A stretch of DNA of 64,000 nt from Amphimedon queenslandica. Its lineage: Eukaryota; Porifera; Demospongiae; Haplosclerida; Niphatidae. Location: NCBI RefSeq assembly GCF_000090795.2, contig NW_003546661.1, forward strand, positions 1 to 64,000. The letters are read 5' to 3'. The position numbers and the translations under genes are program-made. Under the pieces are notes generated by a model. It was not told where the DNA came from. It saw only the letters and a list, made by a program, of their open reading frames with translations, and searched no databases. Positions 1 to 11,974 of this stretch are shown one piece after another (position 1 is the stretch's first letter; each line of letters begins with the position of its first letter).

Positions 1-181
1 CATATATATGTCAATAAAATTTGTTCTTCGGATGTATAATGCTAATAATGAGGGTATCATTTTTAGGCACAACAATTTTATTGTATTTTATTGTATTGTA
101 TTATTTGTAGAACAAAACAGCGCAATGATGTCTGTTTTTTGCATTTGCATGTGTTAATTTTTCTCATTATCATTCTTTTAG

Positions 182-3100
182 AGTAGTACAAATGTTGCAA
201 TGGTTGTTGAAGTACCCCCCCTCGCTATTGTACCAAATTATATAGTTCAGAATAAAATGCTACGACCTTTCCGATATCAGACAGGAGGAACAATTTTGGT
301 ATGCAAGATTTAGTGAAGTAATAACATGCTTATACTACATGTATGTAGTAAATATCCTACATATTTTAACCATTTTAAATACATATAATTAACATGTACA
401 TGTACCTTACTAGGCTGGTAAACTAGCAATGGAAAGAGGCTGGGCCATCAACATTGGTATGTTTATTGATTTATTCTAAACTTTAATTTTCAACAATGTA
501 CTTTTGAACAGGAGGGGGATTCCATCACTGTTGCAGTGGAGAAGGAGGGGGCTTTTGTGCATATGCTGACATTACTCTCTCTATTAGGGTATCAGCTTAT
601 TTTTTGTGACTTGAATATGATGCTGTATATTATTATAGTTTCTTTTTCAACGTGTTCCTGGTGTACAAAAAGTCATGATAGTAGACTTTGATGCTCATCA
701 GGTAATTTGTTTAACTAAAAGTTCAATGCACATGCACTTTTTGTTATCATGTGTGCACATAGGGCAATGGACATGAAAGGGACTTTATGGATGATGATAA
801 AGTGTACATTATGGACATGTACAATCGTTGGATTTATCCTAATGATATTAAAGCAAAATGTAAGTACATGACCAGAAATCAAAGCACACTTACATGTACC
901 TCAACAAAACATTGTTTACAGAGCATCATCCTTAAGGAATTACATGCTGACCTACTGTAGTGTAATTAAGCCACCCTTTCCTGGCTTTTGTTTATTATAA
1001 TAACTTGTTGTGTATTGGGCCTGAAGGCATGTGTTATTAATCCTATTTTGTAGCAATTACTGATGTAAATAAACCAGCACTGGGTACCTGTAGCCGTACA
1101 TGTACATGTACATGTATAAGATACACATACATTACATTATTGTAGTAAGAGTGTTAGTGTGTCAATTTCCATGTAGTAAGATATTGTAGAATTCTTCAGA
1201 TGCTATCTCTGTGTTACATGTACGTTATATGTATTTGTTTGAAGGCTCTCATGTGAGTGCCGCCTTTTTTAATTTTTTGTCAGGGCTACACCACAACCTT
1301 TGTGTTTAAAATTTTTACTGTAGTGTCTTATATTAACATCCATTAAGTTTAATAATTTTACCATTAACTTTAATGAAATTAGGCTGAATGTTAAAATGTT
1401 TAAAATTTATGGATTGCAATTATTAACATTGTAAACAATAACTCAGCATAAGGATGGACTTTATTCCTATCCTTAACTCTGGCCATTGGTTTATATTGCA
1501 CTCCTTCTCACCACTTGATACTTTACATGTACATGTACCATAGATTATCTTGGCATTGTGAATCAGCCTACTATACAATGTACTTAATTCCCAAAAGATA
1601 AGATTCCTATAGCCCGTTATTTATATGCTTCCTTTATTTTGACAAGTTGACAGATATATATCGTTAGCTCACTGACAGCTAGTTTACTGTTTATTGTGTT
1701 GCAGTAAACTTCTTGACTGTTCTTTGCAGTAAACAGAACCCTAGTGAATAGAAGTAACAGATTAATTTTACATGTATAACTACAGGCACCTGTGCATGTA
1801 TACTTGCCATAATATAATATGTGCAGTTTTATATCATGATCATAGTGAATACATATACATGTACATGTACTTACAACAGACTTGGGTCCAATACAAATAG
1901 TATTTGTAATTAGTCGTATTTAAATACTTTTGAAAGTATTTGTATTTGTATTTGTAATTTGATTTTTTGCAACAGGAAGTATTTGTATTTGCAATTGAAA
2001 TACAGCAGGGAAGTTTTTCAAAATACAGCAAAATAATTTAAAATACTTCAATGTGAATGAAGATGCTGTTTGAGTGACAAAACTTTGAAACACTAACGTT
2101 CACTAAATACAATACATGACTATAACTAAATATTATTGATTATACATGCATGCATAATAAAAAGAGGCTTTCAATTTACTTGATTGATTAATTCATAAAA
2201 CTACGTAGTTAATAACTGTCTATACTTGAGAAGGAAGTATTTGTATTTGTAATTGAAATACATGTATGCAGTATTTGTAATTGCATTTAAATACAAAGCT
2301 GAAAACAGTATTTGTATTTGTATTTTTGTTTTTGTACAGTATTTGTATTTGTATTTAAATACTTCCACATTGTATTTGACCCAAGTCTGAAGTCTTACAA
2401 TGTACATGTTTTAGCATATTCACAACAGAGAAGACAAATTTACAATATTACGATAGGCCAGCATACGCTGTACCATCAAGTTTTGATTAAAAGCGTTGCA
2501 ATGGCGATTTGACCTATTGACACATGCATGCTTTCCACTAGAATAGAACCAAATCCTATTCCAGCGTCAATGTGACGTCAATCCTAGTAAACCTGCCTGA
2601 ACTCTACATTTTGACTGTCAATAGCATTAGTTATTCTGAAGCACTGTACATATACATGTAAGTGATGTTTGCTATCTTTACATGGATATAAACAGAATGT
2701 TTTATTTTAGTCAAGAAGAGGCTTTATTACCATTGCAGCCAGAATAATTGCCTGTCTTAAACCTTTGAATTTTTTGCATCAAAATTGCATAAATTAGGCA
2801 CTCTCATTTTTTTAAAGCTGCTCCTTATCTACAATCTTCACTGAAATTTAAGAGTCCTTTTAGTGTGATGTGTTCATGACCCATTGCGATTATATGTATT
2901 ATACTATTATTGTACGATTACATGTAATATCTATGGTTATAATATTGGTAGTTTTATTTTGAACCACCAAATTATCCGGCTATGCAAATTTAGGTGACCT
3001 TGTCTGTGCTTCAGCAATAAAATGATAAATAAGAGTATTTGTGTTGTACATATACATTGATGTGTCATATCTATTTTCCTAAATAGAGTTCTGTTATTAC

Positions 3101-4603
3101 TTACATGTACACGTAGTAGTGCTGTATTTCTGGGCCCACCTAGCTTCATCCACAACCTTCATTTCATTTTAATGTGTTTATTTTATGAAGAAAATTTTAT
3201 TTCATTGAGGGGATAGAGCAGTTCTGTTCTGCCACATCTAACAGACAATGCATTAATATTACTAAAATAACCATACTACTAGACAGCTATTACAAATTCA
3301 CTTATATGGCAGTGGCTAGTTCCATTTAGTTGCAATTATTATTGTATGAATATAGTAATTCACATGCATGTATGTTATTTTGCAGCTGCTATAAATATGA
3401 AAATTGAATTGGATGTACATACTGGGGATGAAACATACCTCCGTCACATCAGAAGAAAACTTCCAGAAGCCCTTGATGAGTTTCATCCTGACATTGTTGT
3501 TTATAATGCTGGTACGTTGCCTGTCCAAAAGAATAACAGTTAATGTTGATATTTCATTGTATGTAAAACTTGTTGTTTACCATCCCATGATCTGTTTAAA
3601 CAAAATCATACGCTCTACTTACTATTATTCATGCCTTGTTGATTGTTACATTTACTGCATATGGAAGTAGCTTTGTTATAACAGTTATATCACTTCCAAA
3701 TGCGTATGGACAGAATTTTTTCTTATTTGCATTGAAGATGGTGTTGTTGTTTAACTTTAAAGTAGAACTGAAAGTGATGTTATTGTAAGCAACATGCTGT
3801 TCTTTATCAGTAAACATACATGTACATGTAATTAGGCAGACTTCAGCTAAGCCTATAATAAGAGCCTGAGATTAAACATTTTCCGACCATTGTGCTCAGT
3901 TGTCTGACCATTGTTCTGTTTTTCTGCCTTTTGTCTAAACAATATATTTTTCTATTGATAATACAGTTTTCTTTTAAAATAGTAAGACCATGCAGTTAGC
4001 ATGAGAATCAATTAATCGTGTCGTACCATTTTTATAAAATTGATGGATAAAATTAAGCAATGCTCAAACACAGTGTCTGCATTGATTGAATGTATAAAGG
4101 CAGGCTGTACTTACGTTACTTACAACTCAGTGATGATTTGATATTGTATTGTTTAAAAACAGATAGCTAAATTCATCAATTATATACATGCATGTCCTAT
4201 TATCGATACTACACTGTTTATTACACATATTATTAGAGGCTTTTTGATCTACGGTATTCTGATTTTTTTTAGGTACTGATGTTCTTATGGGAGATCCATT
4301 AGGGATATTAGACATCACAGATCAAGTGAATATATTTTGCATGATAACCTTATTTGTTGCGCCTCATAGGGTGTGATTCTAAGAGATGAACTGGTATTCC
4401 AAACTGTCAGAAATCGAAATATCCCAATTTTCATGGTAACTTCTGGTGGATATCAGGCATGTACTTTTTAATGTTATGTGTAGTATCATTATTTATTATT
4501 TCAATAGAGAAATAATGCTCAAGTGATTGCAGATTCTATACTCAACCTTCGTGCTAAACACCTCATTCCCCATGCAGATGATAATAATGATGATGATCCA
4601 TGA
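182..4603 (+). CDS. HDAC11: Histone deacetylase 11 (class IV), 3' part of gene
   Basis: Zinc-dependent class IV lysine deacetylase; vertebrate HDAC11 is also an efficient long-chain defatty-acylase. Exons read by eye: 182-298, 414-456, 512-588, 639-701, 763-859, 3386-3511, 4273-4325, 4370-4456, 4508-4603 (stop). Phases agree at every junction. Visible family motifs are GGGFHHC (paired catalytic His), DFDAHQGNGHERDF (zinc-ligand Asp and His), AGTD (zinc-ligand Asp) and TSGGYQ (transition-state Tyr). The protein ends shortly after DSILNL in an Asp/Asn-rich tail, as expected for a short HDAC11 C-terminus. The N-terminal exons lie before the window, so the start is not seen. The intron 860-3385 is far longer than its neighbours and holds a MITE. 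The intron after SGGYQ begins with GC instead of GT. The next gene starts only about 150 bp after the stop. Confidence 0.93.
860..3385 (+). other. Long HDAC11 intron
   Basis: Intron between the DFMDD exon and the DIVVYNAG exon. It contains a MITE-like element at 1877-2389 and scattered TACATGTA motifs. I see no coding exon in it on either strand. Confidence 0.7.
1877..2393. mobile_element. MITE with CAGACTTGGGTC ends and TATTTG-rich arms
   Basis: The left end is CAGACTTGGGTC at 1877 and the right end is its reverse complement, GACCCAAGTCTG, closing at 2389. Both subterminal arms are runs of GTATTTGTATTTGTA and relatives. The 7-mer CTTACAA flanks both sides (1870-1876 and 2394-2400), giving a 7-8 bp duplication if the right end extends to 2393. 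That size fits a hAT-type non-autonomous element. There is no coding capacity. Confidence 0.7.
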
Positions 4604-4750
4604 CGTTATTTTGACGTGTTGTCAATGAATATTTTTATTTTATTCTATTAATAGAATTTATTGCTGATTTTAAATTAGTCTATTGTTTTGGGCGCCTGCT
4701 CAGCTCTCCTGTGAAGTGGCTTGCTAACTAAACTTACTCTCTTTATTACA

Positions 4751-7700
4751 ATGGCTTCTTTTATTATTCTTTTGGTTGCTTGTTGGGCTTTGTTCGGCCT
4801 CTGCTTGGGACAACCTAACTGTGGCTTGTTAAGTGTCCCTGCGAACCTGACCTCTCCTGTTTCTGGTAAGACTGATGTGATGCTCGTGTTAATTGTAGTA
4901 TTATTATACATATTAGGTTCTAATCTTAAATATTGTCAGACAAATGAGCTGCAGTGCTGCAGTAACCAGTATTTAGTATCCGAGGCTAACACTTTACGAG
5001 ATCATGAACTAATTGATGGTCTCCATGAGCAGCTTTTGAGAACTGGTGGCGAACTTACTACAATTGGTGATGGCATGCTTAACTGTGAGTTACTCGTCAT
5101 AGTGTGATGCTTTTTCTTTGTTGTACAAATTTACTCTTGATTGCATTTAGTTATGTGTTGCAATGAGGTGGTTGAAAAGTCACAATTACTATTAATGTTA
5201 AACTTGACCACAATTCTTGCCTTTCACTTCGCATTTTTTATATGTAAAGTTAATTTTAGCTCTGAATTATTTGCCGGAAACTGCACTAATTCTTCAATCA
5301 AGTTCCAGCCATAATTTTTTCGTTTTAGTGATAAGACAGTTTTCTTATTGTTTTTTATTATTATTCAGCTGTTTTCCATTATGGACCTGCACTATACATT
5401 TTGCATGTAGCATTATACTATGCATTAGGACAGCCAAGGTCAAAGATTATTTCAGTTTTTTATCAACCACTATGTGTTTGTGCATAATAGGCAACAATAG
5501 TATAATTATAATACTGACAAATTTGCACTTAGAGGCATGTGACAACCCATTTTTGCAAATTTTACTCCAAAAAATTTTAAAGGTTTTGGCTAATTTAAAT
5601 TTAAGTATTACATTTTGTTGTGCATCATTATCTTGCATTTCATGTGAGTTAATTGTCAATGATAATGGATATTATAACTGAACATGGAACTAGGATTTTA
5701 CAATCAAAATTGTTTGAAGTGATATTTTGGAAATTGTTTTGCATTTTTTTGTCCCTATGGATTATGTATTTTTATACATACATGTACGTACTCTAACTTC
5801 ATGACTATCATAGAATGTTATCATCTACCGTATAGCGGGTTTCTTCCATTCGGTCAAACTTTCGTTCTCCAAGCTCCAAACCTGCTATACGGTATTATTG
5901 TTAGTAGTGATTAAATAAATGATTTTTGATTGCTCTGATTTGAAAATATTACCATTATAGCAGTATAATGTAGAGCTACATGATTTCATCAAGTTTAATT
6001 TTGTTCTTTTCATTGTCATTCCTTGTGAAACAAATATTTCCCAAAATAAAAATGTGTTCTCCCAATGCCACAATGGCTGCTCAGAACAAAAATCCAGAAA
6101 AAAATTTAAAGCTATTTAGAGCAAACATTTACATTTTCTGTGACAAAAATACACTTATACCATATGTTGCAAATACATGTAGATGTAGTTGGTGGAAAGG
6201 TTTATCCTGTGTTGAATGTTTCTCAGTCTATAATATTTTAAAGTTTGCTTGTTGTTGACTATTGTACTAAAATGGTAACAGTGAAAATTACTCAGTATAT
6301 CATGTATAATGCATCAAGATTGCATTTAGTCAATACGTATAGTACCAAATTTCTAGCTAAATGCTTTCTAAAGGCCATCATGCACTGAGCAATTTTGTTG
6401 CTGGTAACTTGTGGTCAGACCTTTGATCTGGTTTAAGGCCTTCATACATGTACATGAGGTACAATACACATCAAAAAAAGGCTAAGTAGGATACAGTAGA
6501 GTAGAGAACCTTGAAGGTAGTTCGTAGGTACTTCGCTACTACTTCGCTACTCTTAGCTACTACTTCACTACTCTTCATTACTCTTTGCTGCGTTATGCTG
6601 CGATCCCACCCAGTCACATGTACTGTAGTAGAACTTGTAGATGCTTCTTTTGGCTGTCTGTGCTCTCCAAGTTCATCTCTCTCCTTCTAGAAGCCTGTTT
6701 AGGATGTTTTTACTCCATTCTACTGTCACGCTACTGTCTTCTACTGTTGTGCTACTGTCTTCTACTGTTGCGCTACTGTCCTGCTACTGTCGCAGTAAGC
6801 ATGTGCAGAGAAGGAGCAACGAACTGCCTACGCAAAAGTAGAGTAGCTACTTAGCCTTTTTTTGATATGTACTGTACATGTAGCTTGTTGCTAGCAAACA
6901 AGCAATAAGCTGCAAAAAAATAGAACATCTTTCAACATGTTGCTTCGATCAATGTCACCACAAATGTTGCTAGCAACAAGTTGCCCTTACATACATGTAT
7001 GTCCATGTATGAAGGACTTTAGCAATACTGGGCAACATATTGCAGAATGTAGAAAGACTGGCAACTTTTGAAAGCAAGTTACATGTACCTACATGTCACT
7101 ACATCAAAGGTACTGGCAAAAAGTTGCTCAGGTATGCTGGGCTTAAGCAATTAACATACATGTAATTTTCACTATAGGCTGTCCAAAATCCTATTTTTTG
7201 AAGGCAATAAAGACTTTCTGAAGCTATGAAGCTTAATGCAAATTTTCTTCTTAAGACAAAGAGCTTTCATAGTGTGCTAAAATCCTATATGCTTTGTTCA
7301 CCCATGCTAATAAGAAGTATCAAGAGTACATAATGTTAAAATTACCTTGCATTATAATGGATTGCTTTTGTTGCTTCAAAAACACAGTGTTTCAAACTTT
7401 TAGATTTGCATGTGCACATTTACATAATTTTTAAACAGTATGCATGTACAGTACAGGTACATGTATAATACATGTATTTACAATGCATGTACATGTATGT
7501 TGTGTACATGTACATGCAGTCATGCACATGTATTAATTATTGATAATGTTTCTTTTCTACAGATGCCAAAAGAGAATTTATTCCGAATTTTATACGACGA
7601 CTTAATTTTCCCTTGAATTTTTCTCTCAACACTTCTACCTATAATGAAACTCTGCAGAATGGGTTACTTTTACGCCGCAATAACAACTTTAGGCCTGCAG

Positions 7701-8924
7701 AGTTCACTGATTCCTTATTCAGTTCTGAAATAGAACTGATAATTACCAAAATCATTCTTCCAAGAGTTGTGAGTAATAATGGTCCTCCTAGACTCGAAAG
7801 TGAACAGTCTGACTGTGTCAGAAATGCCCTTGGGCGGTATATAAACCAAACAACAAAAGATCGTGTTGATGAGAGCCTTGAAGAATTTAGGCGTGCTATA
7901 ACATCACTGAATAAAATTGTCTTGTGGTATAATCACACATTTTTGCCTAATCTTGAGACCTATTTTACTCCTCTTAATGCTTGTGTTAATGCTTTTATTC
8001 GACTTCAGTGCCAAAGATGTGTCAAGAATATTGCTCCATTGTGTCGTGGCATTTGTAGTGATGTTGCATATGGCTGCTATGGCATTATTGAAAATGGCTT
8101 TAGAGGGCAATTTAACGTATTATGGAATGTCACAAGTCAGCTGATGAATATATCAAGGTCATCAATTGCAGATATTACAAAAGTTGCTCCTTGTTATCTT
8201 ATTACATCTCTAGATAACTCAGAAATATTTCGGGTAAGCTCAATAATTAATTTTTATTATGAAAATACTGCTTTTTATACTTAGCATGCTGTCGATTGTG
8301 GAATTACAATTCCAAACTTATCATCAAATCGTAAACGCCGCAACACTGATGACAACGAGAACAACAGACTTGAAGTTCCAGGAATGTTTATTCAAGCTGC
8401 CAATTCTCTTCTTGGGAGAGGATTTGTTTCTTATGGTAATTGCTGTTCTTTATCTTTCTAGCATCACTATTATTACTAACTTGTAGGAAATGATGGACCT
8501 CTTTATTGCCGTAATTACAGCAATACTAACTGCTGGAATGGAACTGCTAATGTAACAACATATACACCTCCTGCTATTAATATAACAGAGATATCTGATC
8601 CAGGTAAAAAAATTTAAAACTTGAAGAAGATATTGATGATGTTTTTGTAGTTAGTAATCCACTACTTGAAGGTGTAACCACTGCTGAAGTTCGAAGTCAA
8701 GTGTCTGCCCTTGGTATGCACTGGGATTTTATTTATTCAATGAGCAACTTTTTTTAGGTAATCCTGTGACTGATTATATTTCTGGTGATGATTTTGGAAG
8801 CACTGCTCCACAAAGCTTGGGTAATCCTGAAGATACTCCAACTCCCAGTGGAGCTGGAATTATAAGCTCCTCTGTTCTGTTGATGTTCCTTGCTATTACT
8901 TATGCTGTACTTATATTTAATTAA
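4751..8924 (+). CDS. Glypican-like protein A (GPI-anchored)
   Basis: Cell-surface glypican, a family that in other animals carries heparan sulfate and tunes Wnt, Hh, BMP and FGF signals. Exons: 4751-4865, 4917-5084, 7563-8233, 8285-8435, 8487-8603, 8651-8713, 8758-8924; about 483 aa. A signal peptide covers about residues 1-20. A Cys-Cys pair is at 52-53. The conserved glypican Cys block (CxxC, LCxxxC, GC, then an LWN segment) lies at about 230-275. A basic furin-type site RKRR is at 334-337. CWNG at about 384 matches the CWNG of vertebrate glypicans. The C-terminus is hydrophobic, as for GPI addition. The only plausible glycosaminoglycan site is Ser437 (ISGDDFG). Many N-glycosylation sequons are present. 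The 2.5-kb second intron holds two MITEs. It is a tandem paralogue of the next gene. Confidence 0.85.
5828..5892. mobile_element. Short MITE, CCGTATAG family copy 1
   Basis: The ends CCGTATAGCGGGTTT and AACCTGCTATACGG are near-perfect inverted repeats, with TA directly outside each end (5826-5827 and 5893-5894). At 65 bp it is a minimal member of a family with four longer copies in this window. Confidence 0.7.
6467..6869. mobile_element. MITE with ATCAAAAAAAGGCTAAGTAG ends, copy 1
   Basis: The inverted repeat ATCAAAAAAAGGCTAAGTAG is perfect at both ends (CACATC outside left, CATATC outside right), and TA flanks both. The interior is a run of CTACT and CTACTGT units. A diverged relative lies at 18698-19035. 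Confidence 0.75.
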
Positions 8925-9483
8925 AAAGCTTCAAAGAGAAACTTTAAAATTATATTATTATGTGTGTTATCAACTATCCTGGTTTTTTTCATGTACTTGT
9001 ACATGTAGTCTTGAGTCCAACAAGTTTAAATAATATTGTTTTCGTTACAATTAATTAAAGGTTGCTGTAACTTGGTTGCTAAAGTATTAGTTTTGACATT
9101 TGACATTATCAGTCATGTGTTCCTTGAACATTATGCACATTTTTCTTTTATACATATACGTACATGTGTCATTTTTGGGCACAGTAAAGCATCAAAAACT
9201 ACAAACACATCTTTTGGGCAAATAAAGATACAGAAAGTATCCATGGATTGATAGTAGTTGAAGTGATGACATTTGGCACTGATAGCAGGAGTATTTATGA
9301 TGTTTATGTTGATGGAACAGTTTGAACCTGCCACGCTATTCTAGGTCAACGCCTTATTTCATTTTCGCCTATCAATCAATTTTTATGGGTTCATGTCCAT
9401 GCAGTTGATATCCGGTACGCCCACGCAACAAAAGGATGAGTGAGCTGAGCCTGTGCGTGTGTGGCGGCAGAGAAGAGGTGAAG
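8925..9483 (+). other. Intergenic space between the two glypicans
   Basis: About 550 bp holding the 3' UTR of glypican A and the promoter/5' UTR of glypican B. An in-frame upstream ATG at 9436 would lengthen glypican B by 16 residues. I see no other feature. Confidence 0.5.
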
Positions 9484-11762
9484 ATGGCCAGGATTTTACC
9501 TATTACACTTTTATTGTTGTTCTTGGCCATTTCCGTTGAAAGTGTCATTGACTGTCAAAAGTTAGATTTCTCTGATCCTATTTTACCAATTCCAGGTTGG
9601 TACACTATGGCCGTATTATGTCAGTTTCCTCTTTTGTGTGACTTTAGGATCAGACTTACCATATTGTTCACTTGAAGACACGGCCCAATGTTGCACTGAA
9701 AGTCACTTATTGAGAATGAAGGCTAATATCACTGAGGATCTCATTACTGGAATGCAAGAAGATCTTCATGCAACAACTAGTCTTTGGATGGATGCTTATT
9801 CTTTCAGTAAAGGTGCTTTACTTCATTACTTTACAGTACACTGTAATAAGAAAATGTTAGTAGTGTTGTCTAGTCAGGAGTGGCTTGTATGATAACAACA
9901 CTACTCAATTACTGAGTGTTTTTGTGAGTAGCTGTCACTCTGTGTTGATTAGTACAACATTGCTTGCTTAATTAATGTATTAATTCTGTTATTGTGTATA
10001 ATACCTAATTCTATTTGCTCCTCCGTGTCTTCCCAAACTTAATATTACTATCAATGTACTGAAGCAAACCTGCTATTGTTATTTGCAGGTGAATAAGGTG
10101 ATACTTTAATTATTTCTTTGTGTTGTTTATTTTTGCGTATTGATTTATTTTTCATTGTTTACTTACGACTAAACTAAATATACGATAGTAGTGACATTTT
10201 AGCATTGTAATTAGTGAAAAACTTATGTATGCGAGAATTAAGCTCTATGTATACCCATTGGGGTCTGAAGTAAAGTATTACATTTTGGTGTGGTTCATAT
10301 TTTTTTTAATTATTCTTTCTATAGCTACAATTGATGAATTTCTGTCTATTTTCATTGACATATTTCCATTTCCACATCATTTGTCACCAGTGGCATCATT
10401 CTATCTAAACAATACTGCAAAAGTAAAATTGTTCCAGCAGCTACATCCCAATTATGCCATAGATCTTATGTTTGATTTTGAGAGTTACATTACGAACATG
10501 ACTGCAACACTGATTGAAATTTTTACTCAAAGTATTCCATATGAAGCTTCACAAAAACAATGCCTTCAAGATCTTATCCATAATCACGTTGACACTGACT
10601 CTATTCAGAAAACTGGTGAGGGCTTCAGAATCCTTCAATTAATATTTCAGTCGTTGAGAAAAATAGAAATGTTGCTTAATAGATTTGATGTTTTAAATAC
10701 CACAGCTTACTATCCATCAGAGCAGTGTCTTGAATCAATTATAACACAGTATTGTGCTCAATGTGTACGGCTTATTCCACCTTTATGTGAAAGTACCTGC
10801 GTACAGGTATATAGTGCTTGTCAGTCACCACTGCACGAGAGTCTATTGCCACAATTTGAAGCTTTGTGGAATATCAGCCGTCAGTTAGTGTTTCTTACTC
10901 AATCACTAATGAACAACACTGTTTTGTGTCATACTGTTGAGATCCTTTCTCCAAATACACTCTTTAATTTAGTGAGTGTAATATTGCTAATTCAATGACA
11001 ATTGATATAATTATATTTGTAGAGTAGTCAGTCACAACAAAGATGTGGCATAAATTTGTTAGAACTCCTTAATGGCATGAGGAGGAAGAGATCAGTTGAT
11101 GCAATCCCTATCCCAAATTCACTTAAATCTGCAGTTGAAAGTATGGGATCTGTTCGAGGAGTCTTTAATTATGGTTTGTATAGTAATTATTATTTTCTCA
11201 ATGATTGCATTTTATATTAGTGAGTATTCCAACTTTTTGTCAGCTACAAACTTCTGCTAATAATTGTTGGAATGGTTCGCATACTGTGAACAGTGACTCG
11301 ATACTATTCTCGTCATATGACATCAAGGAACAGGCTAACAATTCTGCATACAATTATAATATTTACAATTTCTATCAACAAGTATGACAGTATTGTGACA
11401 TTAATATCATAAATTATATACAATCAATAGGCAGCATTATTACAAGCTCCGATTTTACTATTTGTTACAGATGAAGACTTTATCAAAACACTTCCTAGTA
11501 ATATATCAATTCCTACTATAAATTTACCCACTGCACCACCACCCACAACTCCCTCACCTACTTCTACTAGCTATAGTGTCACAACAACAAAGTAAGTGTT
11601 ATTGTAGATTCATGTATATTTAATGATAAGTCTTCACTTAGATATACCACCTTGCCAACAATAATAATAACATATCCCAGTGCTGCGACTTCATGTAGTC
11701 ACTCACACACTCTGTTGTTACTATTAGCTTTTCTTATTTTATTAATTTTCCCATTTGTATAA
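9484..11762 (+). CDS. Glypican-like protein B, tandem paralogue
   Basis: Exons: 9484-9595, 9648-9806, 10325-10971, 11023-11173, 11221-11381, 11431-11591, 11642-11762; about 503 aa. I chose the ATG at 9484 because MARILPITLLLLFL opens directly as a signal peptide; the in-frame ATG at 9436 would put 16 polar residues before it. The Cys-Cys pair is at 52-53, the same position as in glypican A. The glypican Cys block starts at about residue 224. A furin-type site RRKR is at 326-329, and a CWNG motif is also kept. A Thr/Pro-rich stalk precedes the hydrophobic GPI-type tail. No Ser-Gly dipeptide occurs anywhere, so classical glycosaminoglycan attachment looks impossible. The first four intron positions match glypican A in place and phase, which supports local duplication. 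The exon 2 donor could be 9807 (GTAAAG) or 9813; I prefer 9807. Confidence 0.83.
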
Positions 11763-11809
11763 TACCATATATACATTGTTTGTCATTGCGTGTGTATTAA
11801 TTTTTATAT

Positions 11810-11818
11810 TTTATTAAA
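11810..11818. promoter_or_regulatory. Overlapping poly(A) signals of two convergent genes
   Basis: The sequence TTTATTAAA reads as ATTAAA on the plus strand (11813-11818, 51 bp after the glypican B stop) and as AATAAA on the minus strand (11810-11815, about 160 bp after the MITF/TFE stop). If both are used, the two transcripts have overlapping 3' ends. Confidence 0.45.
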
Positions 11819-11974
11819 ATTACAAAAATGTAGGAGGCATTACAACAACTTTAATAATACCTGAAATCAAATAGAAAATAATAATTTTGAAAAAATAAAC
11901 ATGGGAGAGCAAAAGTACATCATAAAGAGGAAAGAGTCAACAGCAGCACTCTTGATTGTCATCCTATAAGATCT

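Larger units (their letters stand above)
5085..7562 (+). other. Long intron of glypican A
   Basis: It holds a 65-bp CCGTATAG-type MITE at 5828-5892, a 403-bp TA-flanked MITE at 6467-6869, and TACATGTA clusters near 7440-7540. Open frames here (for example 5217-5681) are low-complexity and resemble no family. Confidence 0.65.

Noticed and set aside
5217-5681. Open frame of 154 codons in the glypican A intron
   Set aside because: Low-complexity, Cys/Ile/Leu-rich translation of AT-rich sequence, no family resemblance, and it lies inside a well-supported intron.
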